DNA of 64,000 nt, from the NCBI RefSeq assembly GCF_011044155.1, contig NZ_CP049056.1:4158001-4222000 (forward strand). Reading direction: 5' to 3'. Position numbers and translations under genes: made by a program. This DNA comes from Pikeienuella piscinae. Lineage in GTDB: Bacteria; Pseudomonadota; Alphaproteobacteria; Rhodobacterales; Rhodobacteraceae. The notes beneath the pieces are model-generated. The model was not told where the DNA came from, searched no databases, and saw nothing but the letters and a program-made list of their open reading frames with translations. Shown in pieces: positions 35,850-44,840 of this stretch; position 1 is the stretch's first letter; every line of letters begins with the position of its first letter.

Positions 35850-36917
35850 ATGTCCAGAATGTTTACCGAAGAAGATGTCGAGGCCGCGCTGTTCGGCGGC
35901 CTCTTTCTCTCCGCCGGCGGCAGCGGCAGGGGGCGCGCGGCGCGCCAGCGCGAAATCGGGCGGATGGCGCTGACCTATGGCGGCGTGGAGTTCGCGCCGC
36001 TCGACGAATTTGACGATGACGAGGTGATCGTGACGGCGACCGGGGTCGGCGCGCCGGGCGGCGGCAAGCCGGTGATTGCGCCGCGCGACTCGGTCGAAAG
36101 CGCGCGCCTTCTGATCGAGATGCTGCCCGCCGTGCCGACCGGCGTGATGTGCGGCCATGTGCCCGGCTTCAACGGCTGGCTGGTCGCCGCCGCGCTCGAC
36201 CTGAAATATGTGGACGCCGCCGCGAACGGGCGCGGGCACCCGACCGTGATGATGGGGGGGCTCGGGCTCGCGTCGCGTCCGGAAATCTCGATAACGCAGG
36301 TCGGCGTCGGCGGGCTGCGTCAGGACGGCTCGCGTCTCACCGTCGCGGCGACCGGCAATATCTCGCTCACGGAGAAGGTGCTGCGCCAGGCCGCCGCGCT
36401 CAACGGCGGCCTCGTGTCTGCGACGCGCGGTCCGCTCAAGGCCGGCTTCGTCAAGGCGAACGCGGCGCCAGGCGCGATCACGTTCCAGCTCGACCTCGGG
36501 CGCGCGATGCTGGCCGCAGAGGGCAGGGCGAGGGTCGCGGCGGCGGTGGATTTCCTTGGCGGCGAGATTCTTGTCGAAGGCGAAGTGGTGAAGAACGATG
36601 TCTCCTATGGAGCGGGATTCGATCTTGGCGAGATGAGAGTGAAAGGACCCCAGGGTGAATTCGCGTTCGGCGTCTACAACGAATTCATGACGGCGGAGAA
36701 GGACGGCGAGCGAATCGCAACCTTCCCGGATCAGATTGGAACGCTGGACCCCGAGGACGGCCATCCGGTGGCGATCTCCGAGCTGCCTGTCGGCGCGAAA
36801 TGCGTCGTGATCCTCGCCCGGCGCGATCGCTTCCCGGTCGGCAAGGGCGCCACCGACCCCGCCGTCTTTCCCGAAGTCGAGGAAGCGATGGGGCTCGACC
36901 TCCGCTCCTATCTCTGA
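35850..36917 (+). CDS. DUF917 family protein (S-methyl-thiohydantoin desulfurase family)
   Basis: A 355-residue protein matching the DUF917 family. The N-terminal half begins with LFGGLFLSAGGSGRGRAARQREI and DDDEVIVTATGVGAPGGGK, and the second half has EFAFGVYNEFMT and the C-terminal IAISELPVGAKCVVILAR-type region. The family has been renamed after S-methyl-thiohydantoin desulfurase, which removes the sulfur group from S-methyl-thiohydantoin-5-propionate in bacterial breakdown of S-methyl-ergothioneine; that assignment is family knowledge. It sits between two urocanase paralogues, 10 bases after the first and with GGAGG at 35841, which is the right place for the step after hydration. Confidence 0.82.
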   Translation: MSRMFTEEDVEAALFGGLFLSAGGSGRGRAARQREIGRMALTYGGVEFAPLDEFDDDEVIVTATGVGAPGGGKPVIAPRDSVESARLLIEMLPAVPTGVMCGHVPGFNGWLVAAALDLKYVDAAANGRGHPTVMMGGLGLASRPEISITQVGVGGLRQDGSRLTVAATGNISLTEKVLRQAAALNGGLVSATRGPLKAGFVKANAAPGAITFQLDLGRAMLAAEGRARVAAAVDFLGGEILVEGEVVKNDVSYGAGFDLGEMRVKGPQGEFAFGVYNEFMTAEKDGERIATFPDQIGTLDPEDGHPVAISELPVGAKCVVILARRDRFPVGKGATDPAVFPEVEEAMGLDLRSYL

Positions 36918-36926
36918 GGCTGCGCC

Positions 36927-37538
36927 ATGCCGAAGCTTTACGACAGCAAATTCTCGGGCAACGCTTGGAAGGTGCGAATTCTGCTCAGCAGGCTCGCCAT
37001 TCCGTATGAGCGGATCACGCTGGACCTCGCCAAGGGCGAGGCGAAAGAGCCGGGGTTCGCGGCGAAATCACGCTTCCAGCGCGTGCCGGCGCTAGAGCTG
37101 GATGATGGCCGCTGCATCGTCGAATCCTGCGCCATGATGCTTTATCTCGCAGAGGGGTCGGACCTCCTGCCCGCCGATCCGGTCGCGCGGGCGGACGTGG
37201 TGAGCTGGCTTTTCTTCGAACAGGCGGACCTCACCAAGCCGCTCGCGATCCCACGCTTCTTTCACCTTCGCGGGATCGCCGGGGAAATGGCGGCGCGCAT
37301 CGCGGCGCTGCAGGAGCAGGGCTATCCCGCGCTCGACAAACTCGAAGCATGGATCGCGCCGCGCGAATGGCTGTCTGAGGGACGTTGCACGCTCGCCGAT
37401 CTCGGGGTCTATCCCTATGTCGCGCTGGCGCATGAGGGCGGCTACGACATGAGCCGCTACCCAGGTATCGGCGCCTGGCTGAAACGGGTGGAGGCGGAGC
37501 CCGGCTGGGCGCCGCTGATTGAGGAGGGCGCACGATGA
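36927..37538 (+). CDS. Glutathione S-transferase family protein
   Basis: A 203-residue protein with a thioredoxin-fold N-terminal domain (LYDSKFSGNAWKVRILLSRL, then QRVPALELDDGRCIVESCAM with the cis-Pro and the glutamate-serine glutathione contact) and an all-helical C-terminal domain ending YPGIGAWLKRVEAEPGW. It is 9 bases after DUF917 and overlaps the next urocanase by 4 bases, so it is tightly built into the pathway operon. A role in handling a thiol leaving group or thio-intermediate is plausible, but no sequence feature proves it. Confidence 0.88.
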   Translation: MPKLYDSKFSGNAWKVRILLSRLAIPYERITLDLAKGEAKEPGFAAKSRFQRVPALELDDGRCIVESCAMMLYLAEGSDLLPADPVARADVVSWLFFEQADLTKPLAIPRFFHLRGIAGEMAARIAALQEQGYPALDKLEAWIAPREWLSEGRCTLADLGVYPYVALAHEGGYDMSRYPGIGAWLKRVEAEPGWAPLIEEGAR

Positions 37539-39208
37539 CCATTCCGATGCGGCGCGGCCGCGAAGTGAAGGCGGCGCGGGGGACGGCGCTCCGCTGCAAG
37601 GGCTGGCGGCAGGAAACGATCCTCAGAATGCTCGAGAACAACCTCGAGAACGCCGAGGATCCGGACAATCTCGTCATCTACATGTCGATCGCCAAGGCGG
37701 CGCGGAACTGGGAAAGTTTCGACCGCATCGTCGGCGCGCTGGAACGGCTGGAGACCGACCAGACGCTGGTGATGCAGTCCGGCAAGCCGGTCGGCGTCTT
37801 TCCTGGCCAGGCGACGACGCCGCTGGTGGTGATGGCGAACGGCAATCTCGTGGGCGGCTGGTCGAGCGACGAGAAGCGCCGCGAATACGAGGCCGCCGGC
37901 CTGACCATCACGCCGGGCATGACCGCGGGCGCATGGCAGTATATCGGCAGCCAGGGCATCCTTCAGGGCACCTATGAGACGTTCATGTCGGCCGCGCGAA
38001 AGCATTTCGGCGGCGATCTGGCCGGCCGGCTGATCGTCACCGCAGGGCTTGGCGGCATGAGTGGCGCGCAGCCGCTCGCCGGCAAGATGGCGAAGGCTGC
38101 GACGCTGGTGGTCGAGGTCGATCGCGCACGGATCGAACGGCGAATAGAGACCGGCTACCTCGATGACTGGACCGATGATATCGAAGATGCGCTGGCGCGG
38201 ATGCGACAGGCGCAGGAGCGGCGCGTGGGCGTCTCGCTCGGCTATCTGGGCAATGTCGCTGACGTGCTGCCGCTTCTGGTCGAACGCGGGATCACGCCCG
38301 ATATCGTGACGGATCAGACCTTTCCCGATCCGCTGAAGGGTTATGTGCCGCGGGGCTATACAGTCGCGCAGGCGCGAGAGGCGCAGGAGAGCGACCCCGG
38401 AAAACTGATGGCGGACGCCGGCGCATCGGTCGCCGCCCATGTCGAGGCGATGCTGACGCTGAAGGGTCGAGGCGCGCTGGTCTTCGAATACGGCAACGGC
38501 CTGCGCCAGCACGCGGCGGAGGCGGGGGTGACGCGCGCGTTCGAGATCGGCTCTTTCGTCGATCTCTTCATCCGGCCGCTCTTCTGTCAGGGGATCGGCC
38601 CCTTCCGCTGGATCGCCCCGTCCGGCGATGCGGCCGATATCGACGCCATCGACAACCTGATCGAGGAGAACTTCTCCGCCAACGCGCCGATCACGCAGTG
38701 GATCCGCATGGCGCGCGAGCACGTCAAGTTCACCGGGCTGCCGGCCCGCATCGGCTGGCTCGGCTATGGCGAGCGCAGCAAACTTGCGCTGCTGGTCAAC
38801 GATGCGGTGCGGGAGGGGAGGGTCTCCGCCCCCATCGCCTTCACCCGCGATCATCTCGACAGCGGCTCCGCCGCGCTCCCGCATCGCGAGACCGAGAACA
38901 TGGCCGACGGCTCGGACGCGATCTCGGACTGGCCGATCCTGAACGCACTGCTCAACTGCGCCTCGGGCGCCGATCTCGTCGCGATCCACGGCCTTGGCGG
39001 ACGCGGGGTCAGCGCCGGGGTGACCGTCATCGCGGACGGGACGGAGGATGCGGCGGCGCGACTGACGCGGGTGCTCGACGGCGATACAGGCATCGGCGTG
39101 CTTCGCCACGCCGACGCGGGCTACGAGGCGGCGAAATCGAAGGCGGAATCCGCGGGTCTCTCCGCGACCTTGCCGCCAATCGGAGCGAAAGCGGAGAGCG
39201 GAGCATGA
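37535..39208 (+). CDS. Urocanate hydratase family protein B
   Basis: A 557-residue paralogue of HutU-like protein A, separated from it by DUF917 and the GST. The NAD site reads TAGLGGMSGAQPLAGKMAK; also present are IRPLFCQGIGPFRWIAPSGD, RDHLDSGSAALPHRETE and SDWPILNALLNCASGA. As in A, the canonical ICW is IGW (Gly407), and the glycine-rich loop is shortened, but to a different sequence (HGLGGRGVSAGVT), so the two probably accept different substrates. The start ATG 37535 and the next gene's ATG 39205 both overlap neighbours by 4 bases. An exact role is not assignable without enzymology. Confidence 0.85.
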   Translation: MTIPMRRGREVKAARGTALRCKGWRQETILRMLENNLENAEDPDNLVIYMSIAKAARNWESFDRIVGALERLETDQTLVMQSGKPVGVFPGQATTPLVVMANGNLVGGWSSDEKRREYEAAGLTITPGMTAGAWQYIGSQGILQGTYETFMSAARKHFGGDLAGRLIVTAGLGGMSGAQPLAGKMAKAATLVVEVDRARIERRIETGYLDDWTDDIEDALARMRQAQERRVGVSLGYLGNVADVLPLLVERGITPDIVTDQTFPDPLKGYVPRGYTVAQAREAQESDPGKLMADAGASVAAHVEAMLTLKGRGALVFEYGNGLRQHAAEAGVTRAFEIGSFVDLFIRPLFCQGIGPFRWIAPSGDAADIDAIDNLIEENFSANAPITQWIRMAREHVKFTGLPARIGWLGYGERSKLALLVNDAVREGRVSAPIAFTRDHLDSGSAALPHRETENMADGSDAISDWPILNALLNCASGADLVAIHGLGGRGVSAGVTVIADGTEDAAARLTRVLDGDTGIGVLRHADAGYEAAKSKAESAGLSATLPPIGAKAESGA

Positions 39209-40548
39209 CCGACAAGGTATTTTACGGCGCCGTCGTCCTCACCGACCGGGTGATGGAGAACGGCTGGGTGCTCGTCGCTGACGGAAAGGTCGCGCGTGTC
39301 GGCTCCGGTGCGCCGCCGGATGGTGAGCGAATCGGCGGACCGGGCGCGTTGATCCTTCCCGGAGCGATCGACGCCCAGGTCCACAGCCGCAGTCAGAAAG
39401 GGCAGGAGGATTTCATCTGGTCCACGAAATCCGCCGCCGCCGGCGGCGTGACCACGATCGTCGATATGCCCTATGACGACGGCGACCTGATCTGCTCCGC
39501 CGAGCGGCTGAAGGCGAAGGGCGCGGCGGCGGCTGAGCAGGCGCGCGTCGACTTCGCGCTCTACGCCACCATCCGGCCCGACGAAGGCGCGGCGCGGATC
39601 GGCGAAATGGTCGATGCGGGCGCCGCCGCCTTCAAGTTCTCGACCTTCGGCACCCATCCGCAGCGCTTTCCGCGCATACCGCCGCATATCCTCCATGATT
39701 GTTTCGCCGAAATCGGGCGTCGCGGGCTGATGGCGGGCGTCCACAACGAGAACGACGAAGTCGTTCGCGCCCATATCGAGCGGGTCGAGGCGACGGGCGA
39801 GACCGGCTATCGGGCGCATGCCGCCTCGCGCCCGCCGATCTCCGAGACGTTGGCGATGGCGGAAGTCTATGAGATCGGGCTCGATACCGGATGCGACGCC
39901 CATGTCGTCCACTGCTCGGTCGGGCGCGGTTACGACATGTGCGCGGCCTATCGCGCGCAGGGAGCGAATGCGACTGTGGAGGCCTGCGTTCACTACCTCA
40001 CGCTCTCAGAGGAAGAGGATGTCGCGCGCCTCGTCGGCAAGGCCAAGATCAACCCGCCGATCCGTCCGAAGGTCGAGGTCGATGCGCTCTGGCGGCATCT
40101 TGCGGCTGGCAACGTCACGATCGTTTCAACCGATCATGTGAGTTGGTCGGAGGATCGCAAGTCGGACCCGGAGATGCTCAAGAACGCCTCCGGCGTGCCG
40201 GGACTGGAGGCGCTCTATCCCCTGCTTCTCAAGGGGCTGGTTGAACACGCGCTGCCGCTGACATGGGCGGCGCGGCTTCTCGCCGAGAATCCGGCGCGGC
40301 TGTTTCGACTCTCCGATCGCAAGGGCGGAATCGCGCCGGGCCGTGACGCCGACATCATCGTGGCGCGGCGCGATCCCCACCGCTATGATCCCGGCGCGAG
40401 CGGGTGCAACTTTGTCGCCTGGAGTCCCTATGAGGGGATCGAGATGCCTTATCGGATCGAGGCCACATACTTGCGCGGCGCGCCGGTCTTCGATGGTCGT
40501 GAGGCCGGCGCGCCCGGGGCCGGCCGTTGGCAGAAGCCGGCTCGATGA
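39205..40548 (+). CDS. Hydantoinase/dihydropyrimidinase-type amidohydrolase
   Basis: A 447-residue cyclic-amidohydrolase expected to open a hydantoin ring to an N-carbamoyl amino acid. The metal-site elements are IDAQVHSRS at 55-63 (where the usual D-x-H-x-H has Gln58 in the first His position, a variant also known in some dihydroorotases), the carboxylated Lys144 in AAFKFSTFG, His180 (GVHNEND), His236 (HVVHCSV) and Asp310 (VSTDHVSW). The C-terminal beta domain reads GGIAPGRDADIIVARR. ATG 39205 overlaps the urocanase B stop by 4 bases. It would act on hydantoin-5-propionate made upstream. Confidence 0.87.
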   Translation: MTDKVFYGAVVLTDRVMENGWVLVADGKVARVGSGAPPDGERIGGPGALILPGAIDAQVHSRSQKGQEDFIWSTKSAAAGGVTTIVDMPYDDGDLICSAERLKAKGAAAAEQARVDFALYATIRPDEGAARIGEMVDAGAAAFKFSTFGTHPQRFPRIPPHILHDCFAEIGRRGLMAGVHNENDEVVRAHIERVEATGETGYRAHAASRPPISETLAMAEVYEIGLDTGCDAHVVHCSVGRGYDMCAAYRAQGANATVEACVHYLTLSEEEDVARLVGKAKINPPIRPKVEVDALWRHLAAGNVTIVSTDHVSWSEDRKSDPEMLKNASGVPGLEALYPLLLKGLVEHALPLTWAARLLAENPARLFRLSDRKGGIAPGRDADIIVARRDPHRYDPGASGCNFVAWSPYEGIEMPYRIEATYLRGAPVFDGREAGAPGAGRWQKPAR

Positions 40549-41804
40549 GCTGCGCGGCCTCCGAGCCCGCCATCGACGCGGGTCGGCTCTGGTCCGACAT
40601 CATGGCGCTCGCCGAAATCACCGAGCCGGACCGGCCGTGGACCCGTCGCTCCTTCACGCCCCGTTTCGACGAGGGGCGTGAATGGCTCCGCCGGCGGATG
40701 GAGGCGGACGGGCTCTCGGTGCGGATCGACGCCGCCGGCAACATGATCGGGCGGAGAGAGGGAAGCGAACCCGGGGCGAAGGCGATCCTGATCGGCTCGC
40801 ACACGGATACGGTGCCTTCCGGCGGGCGCTTCGATGGCGTCGCCGGCGTCGTCGTCGGGATGGAGATTGCGCGCGCGCTCGACTCGGCGGGACATGTGTT
40901 GCGTCATCCGCTCGAGGTCGTCGATTTCCTCGCCGAAGAGCCGAGCGAATTCGGCCTTTCCTGCATCGGCAGCCGGGGCATGGCGGGGGCGCTCGACGCC
41001 CACATGCTGGCCGCGACGCGCCCCGACGGGTTGCGCCTTGACGACGCGATCCGCGCCGTCGGCGGCGCGCCCGAGCAACTGGGCGCGCCACTGCGTGACG
41101 ACATCGCGGCCTATTTCGAACTCCATATCGAACAGGCGACGCAGTTGGAGCGCGCGGCGCTCAGCGTTGGCGTGGTCACCGGGATCGCCGCGGTGGTTCG
41201 CATCGCGATTCGCTTCGAAGGGGTCGCCGCCCATGCCGGGGCGACGCCGATGAATCAGCGCGCGGACGCGCTGGCGCCCGCAGCCGAATGCGTCGGCGTC
41301 GTGCGCCGACTGGCGGAGGAAACCGTCCAGGGTTCGAACGCCCATTTCGTCGCGACGGTCGGCATTCTCGATGTCCATCCGAACGCGGCGAATATCGTGC
41401 CGGGTTCTGCGCGGCTCGCAGTCGACATCCGCGCCGGCGAGCCAGGCGACGCAGATCGTTTCATCGCCCGGCTCGACGAGGAGAGCGCGAAAGCCTGTGC
41501 GGCGCATGGCGTTACGCGCGCCGGGTTCGACCTCATCTCCCGCTCGGATCCGGCGCTTTGCGACGAGGGTCTGCGCGGCCGGCTGGAGGACGCCGCTTGC
41601 GCCGCCGGATATGATACGCTCAGCCTCGGCAGCGGCGCCGGGCATGACGCCATGTTTGTCGCCCGGCTTGCGCCGATGGCGATGCTCTTCACGCCCTGTC
41701 TCGGCGGGCGCAGCCATTGCCCGGAGGAATGGGCGGAGGCGAGAGATATCGGCGCAGGCGCGACGACGATGCTCGGCGCGATCCGCGCATTGGACGCCGG
41801 ATGA
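40545..41804 (+). CDS. M20-family N-carbamoyl-L-amino acid hydrolase / allantoate amidohydrolase-like
   Basis: A 419-residue dizinc amidohydrolase. Metal ligands are in GSHTDTVPSGGRFDG (His86, Asp97), LAEEPSEFG (Glu131, Glu132), ELHIEQ and the C-terminal GGRSHCPEEW. The GVAAHAGATPM segment is the dimerisation/substrate lid common to hydantoinase-carbamoylases. It would hydrolyse N-carbamoyl-glutamate to glutamate, CO2 and ammonia. ATG 40545 overlaps the hydantoinase stop (ATGA); an in-frame ATG at 40527 is less likely because it lies inside the previous gene. Hydantoinase and carbamoylase pairs like this are typical for hydantoin assimilation. Confidence 0.87.
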   Translation: MSCAASEPAIDAGRLWSDIMALAEITEPDRPWTRRSFTPRFDEGREWLRRRMEADGLSVRIDAAGNMIGRREGSEPGAKAILIGSHTDTVPSGGRFDGVAGVVVGMEIARALDSAGHVLRHPLEVVDFLAEEPSEFGLSCIGSRGMAGALDAHMLAATRPDGLRLDDAIRAVGGAPEQLGAPLRDDIAAYFELHIEQATQLERAALSVGVVTGIAAVVRIAIRFEGVAAHAGATPMNQRADALAPAAECVGVVRRLAEETVQGSNAHFVATVGILDVHPNAANIVPGSARLAVDIRAGEPGDADRFIARLDEESAKACAAHGVTRAGFDLISRSDPALCDEGLRGRLEDAACAAGYDTLSLGSGAGHDAMFVARLAPMAMLFTPCLGGRSHCPEEWAEARDIGAGATTMLGAIRALDAG

Positions 41805-41868
41805 GAAGACGCGCGCCACAGCGCTTCCGCGTGGCGTTAACCTGTTCAACCTGAATGGAGGTCAAGAG

Positions 41869-42900
41869 ATGAAGTCCAGAACCCGCATCCCGGCTGCATT
41901 CGCCGTTTTCGCCTGTATTGGCGCGCTGGCCGCGCCCGCATTCGCGGCCGATGAGACGGTAACGCTTCGCTGGGCGAGCTTCGTCTCGCCGATGGGCGCC
42001 ACCAACCGCCTCGTGATTCCTGAATGGAAGGAGAAGATCGAGGCGGCGTCCGAAGGGACGCTCAAGATCGAGCATTATCCGGGAGGAACGCTCGGCAAAT
42101 CGCCGCTTCAGCAACTTTCCATGGTCGAGAGCGGCGTCGCGGACATCGCCGAGGTCGTGGTCGCCTACACACCCGGCCGCTTTCCGGAACTGGCCGTCTT
42201 CGAAACGCCGTTCCTCGTGGAGAACAATCTTGAGGCCGGCTTGGCCGCTTACAAGATGTATGAGAAGGGGCTGCTTTCGGATTTCGACGATCTCATGCTC
42301 GTCGGGATCATCATCTCAGGGCCGTACGGACTCGCGCTGAACGAGCCGTTGACCGGCCCCGAGGCGCTGGAGGGCAAGCGCATCCGCGCCGGAGGCCCCG
42401 CGCAAACCGCCATCGTCGAGGCCATGGGCGCGACCCCGATCGGCAATGTTCCGGCGCCGCAGATCGCCGAGAACATCAGTCGCGGCCTTCTCGACGGCGC
42501 GCTCATGGCGCCTGCGAATCTTTATACCTTCCGCATTGCGGACGCCGCGTTCCACCACAACTGGGACGTAAAGTTCGGCTCTGTCGCCGTCATCTTCCCG
42601 ATGCGCCGCGACAAGTACGAAAGCCTGCCGCCAAAAGCGAAGGCCGCCTTCGACGAATTCACCGGCGAATACCTGGCCAGGAAAATGGGCGAGGCCATGG
42701 ATCGACTTGAAGCGGAGTCCAAGGCGAAGATTCGCGCTGACGACCGGCAGACGGTTCATGAATGGGATGACGCCACGATAGCGAAGGTGCGCGAAGCGGT
42801 GGCGCCGGTGACGGCCGAATGGGACAAGCCGAACGAGAACGGCGTCAATGTCTATGAAGAGGCCCAGAAAGCCATCGAGGAGGCGCGCGGCTCGATGTGA
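41869..42900 (+). CDS. TRAP transporter substrate-binding protein DctP
   Basis: A 343-residue periplasmic binding protein with a Sec signal (about 1-25, KSRTRIPAAFAVFACIGALA, cleavage near AFAADE). The DctP fold is marked by WASFVSPMGATNRLV, EIEHYPGGTLGKSPLQQLSMV-like and GKRIRAGGPAQT with the conserved Arg that holds a carboxylate. ATG 41869 has GGAGG 12 bases upstream. It heads a complete TRAP system with the Q and M subunits and follows the carbamoylase by 64 bases. The carboxylate-binding design fits an organic-acid substrate such as a urocanate or hydantoin propionate, but this is inference. Confidence 0.9.
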   Translation: MKSRTRIPAAFAVFACIGALAAPAFAADETVTLRWASFVSPMGATNRLVIPEWKEKIEAASEGTLKIEHYPGGTLGKSPLQQLSMVESGVADIAEVVVAYTPGRFPELAVFETPFLVENNLEAGLAAYKMYEKGLLSDFDDLMLVGIIISGPYGLALNEPLTGPEALEGKRIRAGGPAQTAIVEAMGATPIGNVPAPQIAENISRGLLDGALMAPANLYTFRIADAAFHHNWDVKFGSVAVIFPMRRDKYESLPPKAKAAFDEFTGEYLARKMGEAMDRLEAESKAKIRADDRQTVHEWDDATIAKVREAVAPVTAEWDKPNENGVNVYEEAQKAIEEARGSM

Positions 42901-42962
42901 GCCGCGTCGCCCGGCCGCGCGCGTCGGGCTGACTTCATGGGCGGACGAAAGCGGGGTGGCGC

Positions 42963-43505
42963 ATGGCGTTGTCTGCGAATGCGAGGAAATATCTGGGTTG
43001 GGCGGAGCTGACCGCCGCGATCGGTCTGGTCGGCCTGGTTGTGCTCTCGGTCGCCACGTTGGCGGACGCGCTGATGCGCACGTTCTTCGAGTCGCCGATC
43101 TACGGGTTGAGCGATCTCGCCGAGATCGTGACGCCGCCCGTCGTGGCCTCGTGTCTGCCTGCGGCCATCGCGGCCCGACGCAACATCGCGGTCAGGTTCC
43201 TCGGCGCCGCGTTGCCGGCGCGCGGCGGGCAACTGGTCGAGCTTTTCGGCCAGGCCGCGGCGCTTCTGATCTTCACCGGGATCGCCTGGCAGACGGGACT
43301 CCATGCGGCGGATATCGTCCGCAACGGGCAGCATACCTGGCTTCTGAGCATTCCGATGGGGCCGACATGGATACTGACCGAGGCGATCCTGATCGCCTGT
43401 CTTCCGGTTCAGGCGCTGATCGTGATCGAGACCTGGGGCCATGTCCGCGACGGGGCGCCGCTGGCCGAGACCCAGAACGACGACGACCCTGAATTGCAGG
43501 TGTGA
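42963..43505 (+). CDS. TRAP transporter small permease DctQ
   Basis: A 180-residue membrane protein with four hydrophobic segments. The DctQ pattern ADALMRTFFESPIYGLSDL after helix 1 and ARRNIAVRF before helix 3 is clear, and WILTEAILIACLPVQALIVI forms the last helix. It joins DctM to DctP and lies 62 bases downstream of dctP, 4 bases before dctM. Confidence 0.88.
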   Translation: MALSANARKYLGWAELTAAIGLVGLVVLSVATLADALMRTFFESPIYGLSDLAEIVTPPVVASCLPAAIAARRNIAVRFLGAALPARGGQLVELFGQAAALLIFTGIAWQTGLHAADIVRNGQHTWLLSIPMGPTWILTEAILIACLPVQALIVIETWGHVRDGAPLAETQNDDDPELQV

Positions 43506-43509
43506 GCCT

Positions 43510-44814
43510 ATGGACCCGATTCTTGTCGGACTGATCGCATTCGCGGTGATGCTCGGGCTGATCGCCCTGCATACGCCGATCGGCGTCGCCATGGCGCTGG
43601 CCGGCGTCGGCGGGTTCTGGATTCTGACCGGCAACTTCACCGCCGCCGTCTCCATGCTCGGCGCCGAGACGGCGAGCGCGATCGCCAGCCCCGAACTCGT
43701 CATCATTCCGATGTTTCTCTTGATGGGGGCGTTCGCGGGCACCTCGGGTCTCGCGGGCGACATGTATCATCTTGCGCACAAGCTGATCGGGCACCGGCGC
43801 GGCGGCCTCGCGATGGCGACGGTGGCCGGGTGCGGCGGATTCGGCGCGGCCTGCGGCTCCTCCATCGCGACGACGGCGACAATGGCCCGGATCGCCCTGC
43901 CGGAGATGGAGCGCCGGGGCTACGCCCAGTCTCTCGGCGCAGGCTGCATCGCCGCGGGCGGGACGCTCGGCTCTCTCATACCGCCATCCTCGATCATGCT
44001 GATTTACGCGTTTCTGACGGAGCAGTTTGTCGTTGATCTCTTTATAGCGGGAATTCTGCCCGGGCTGCTCACCATCGCGGTCTATTTCGTAGCCATCGCC
44101 CTCACCGTGCGCCGCCGCGCCGATATCGCGCCGGCCGGGCCGCGGGCGACCTGGCGCGAGACCGGCAAGACGGCGCTCGGCGCATGGGGGATCGTGACGA
44201 TCATCCTCATCATGACCGTGGGGCTCTACGGCGGCATATTCACCGTGACCGAGGCGGCTGCGGCCGGCGCGCTGATCTGCATCGTTTTCGCCATTGCCCG
44301 CGGCCGCCTGAGTCGCAAGAGTCTCGCGCGGACCATCGCCGAGACTGCGTATAATGTCGGGCTCCTCTACATCATCATCATCGGCGCGCATATCTTCTCA
44401 AACCTCATCGCGCTGACCCACATGCCTGCGGCTATCGTCGACGGGGTTGCGGGGCTCGGCCTGCCGCCGCTCGCCGTGATCTTCATGCTGGCGGTGATCT
44501 ACATCGCGCTCGGCGCGGTCTTCGACAGCGTGGCCGCGATGGTGATTACGCTTCCGTTCGTCTTTCCGCTGGTGACGGAGGGACTCGGTTACGATCCGAT
44601 CTGGTGGGGGATCGTGATGATCATGGTGATCGAGATCGGCATGATCACGCCGCCCGTGGGCATTAATGTCTTTGTCATGCACGGGGTGAGGAAGGATATC
44701 CCGTTACGGACGATATTCTCCGGCATCGTGCCATTTCTCGGCGCAGACATCGTGCGCCTGCTGCTCGTGATTCTCTTCCCCTCCATCGCGCTCCTGCTGC
44801 CGGGGTTGCTGTGA
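43510..44814 (+). CDS. TRAP transporter large permease DctM
   Basis: A 434-residue inner-membrane protein with 12-13 hydrophobic segments. Recognised by HTPIGVAMALAGVGGFWIL, GGFGAACGSSIATTATMARI (the ion/substrate motif of DctM), AAGGTLGSLIPPSSIMLIYA and a C-terminal repeat ITPPVGINVFVMHGV. Start ATG 43510 was chosen over an upstream start in the Q gene. It forms the sodium-coupled carrier of the TRAP system. Confidence 0.92.
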   Translation: MDPILVGLIAFAVMLGLIALHTPIGVAMALAGVGGFWILTGNFTAAVSMLGAETASAIASPELVIIPMFLLMGAFAGTSGLAGDMYHLAHKLIGHRRGGLAMATVAGCGGFGAACGSSIATTATMARIALPEMERRGYAQSLGAGCIAAGGTLGSLIPPSSIMLIYAFLTEQFVVDLFIAGILPGLLTIAVYFVAIALTVRRRADIAPAGPRATWRETGKTALGAWGIVTIILIMTVGLYGGIFTVTEAAAAGALICIVFAIARGRLSRKSLARTIAETAYNVGLLYIIIIGAHIFSNLIALTHMPAAIVDGVAGLGLPPLAVIFMLAVIYIALGAVFDSVAAMVITLPFVFPLVTEGLGYDPIWWGIVMIMVIEIGMITPPVGINVFVMHGVRKDIPLRTIFSGIVPFLGADIVRLLLVILFPSIALLLPGLL

Positions 44815-44840
44815 GCGCGGCGACGCCTTCTGACGCGCGT

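Noticed and set aside
29158-39208. Canonical hut operon (histidine ammonia-lyase and urocanase)
   Set aside because: The lyases lack the MIO triad, the hydratases lack the essential Cys, and no imidazolonepropionase or formiminoglutamate enzyme is present; hydantoinase and carbamoylase occur instead.
41371-41868. Upstream extension of the TRAP binding protein
   Set aside because: It lies inside the carbamoylase gene; ATG 41869 has a good GGAGG and starts a normal signal peptide.
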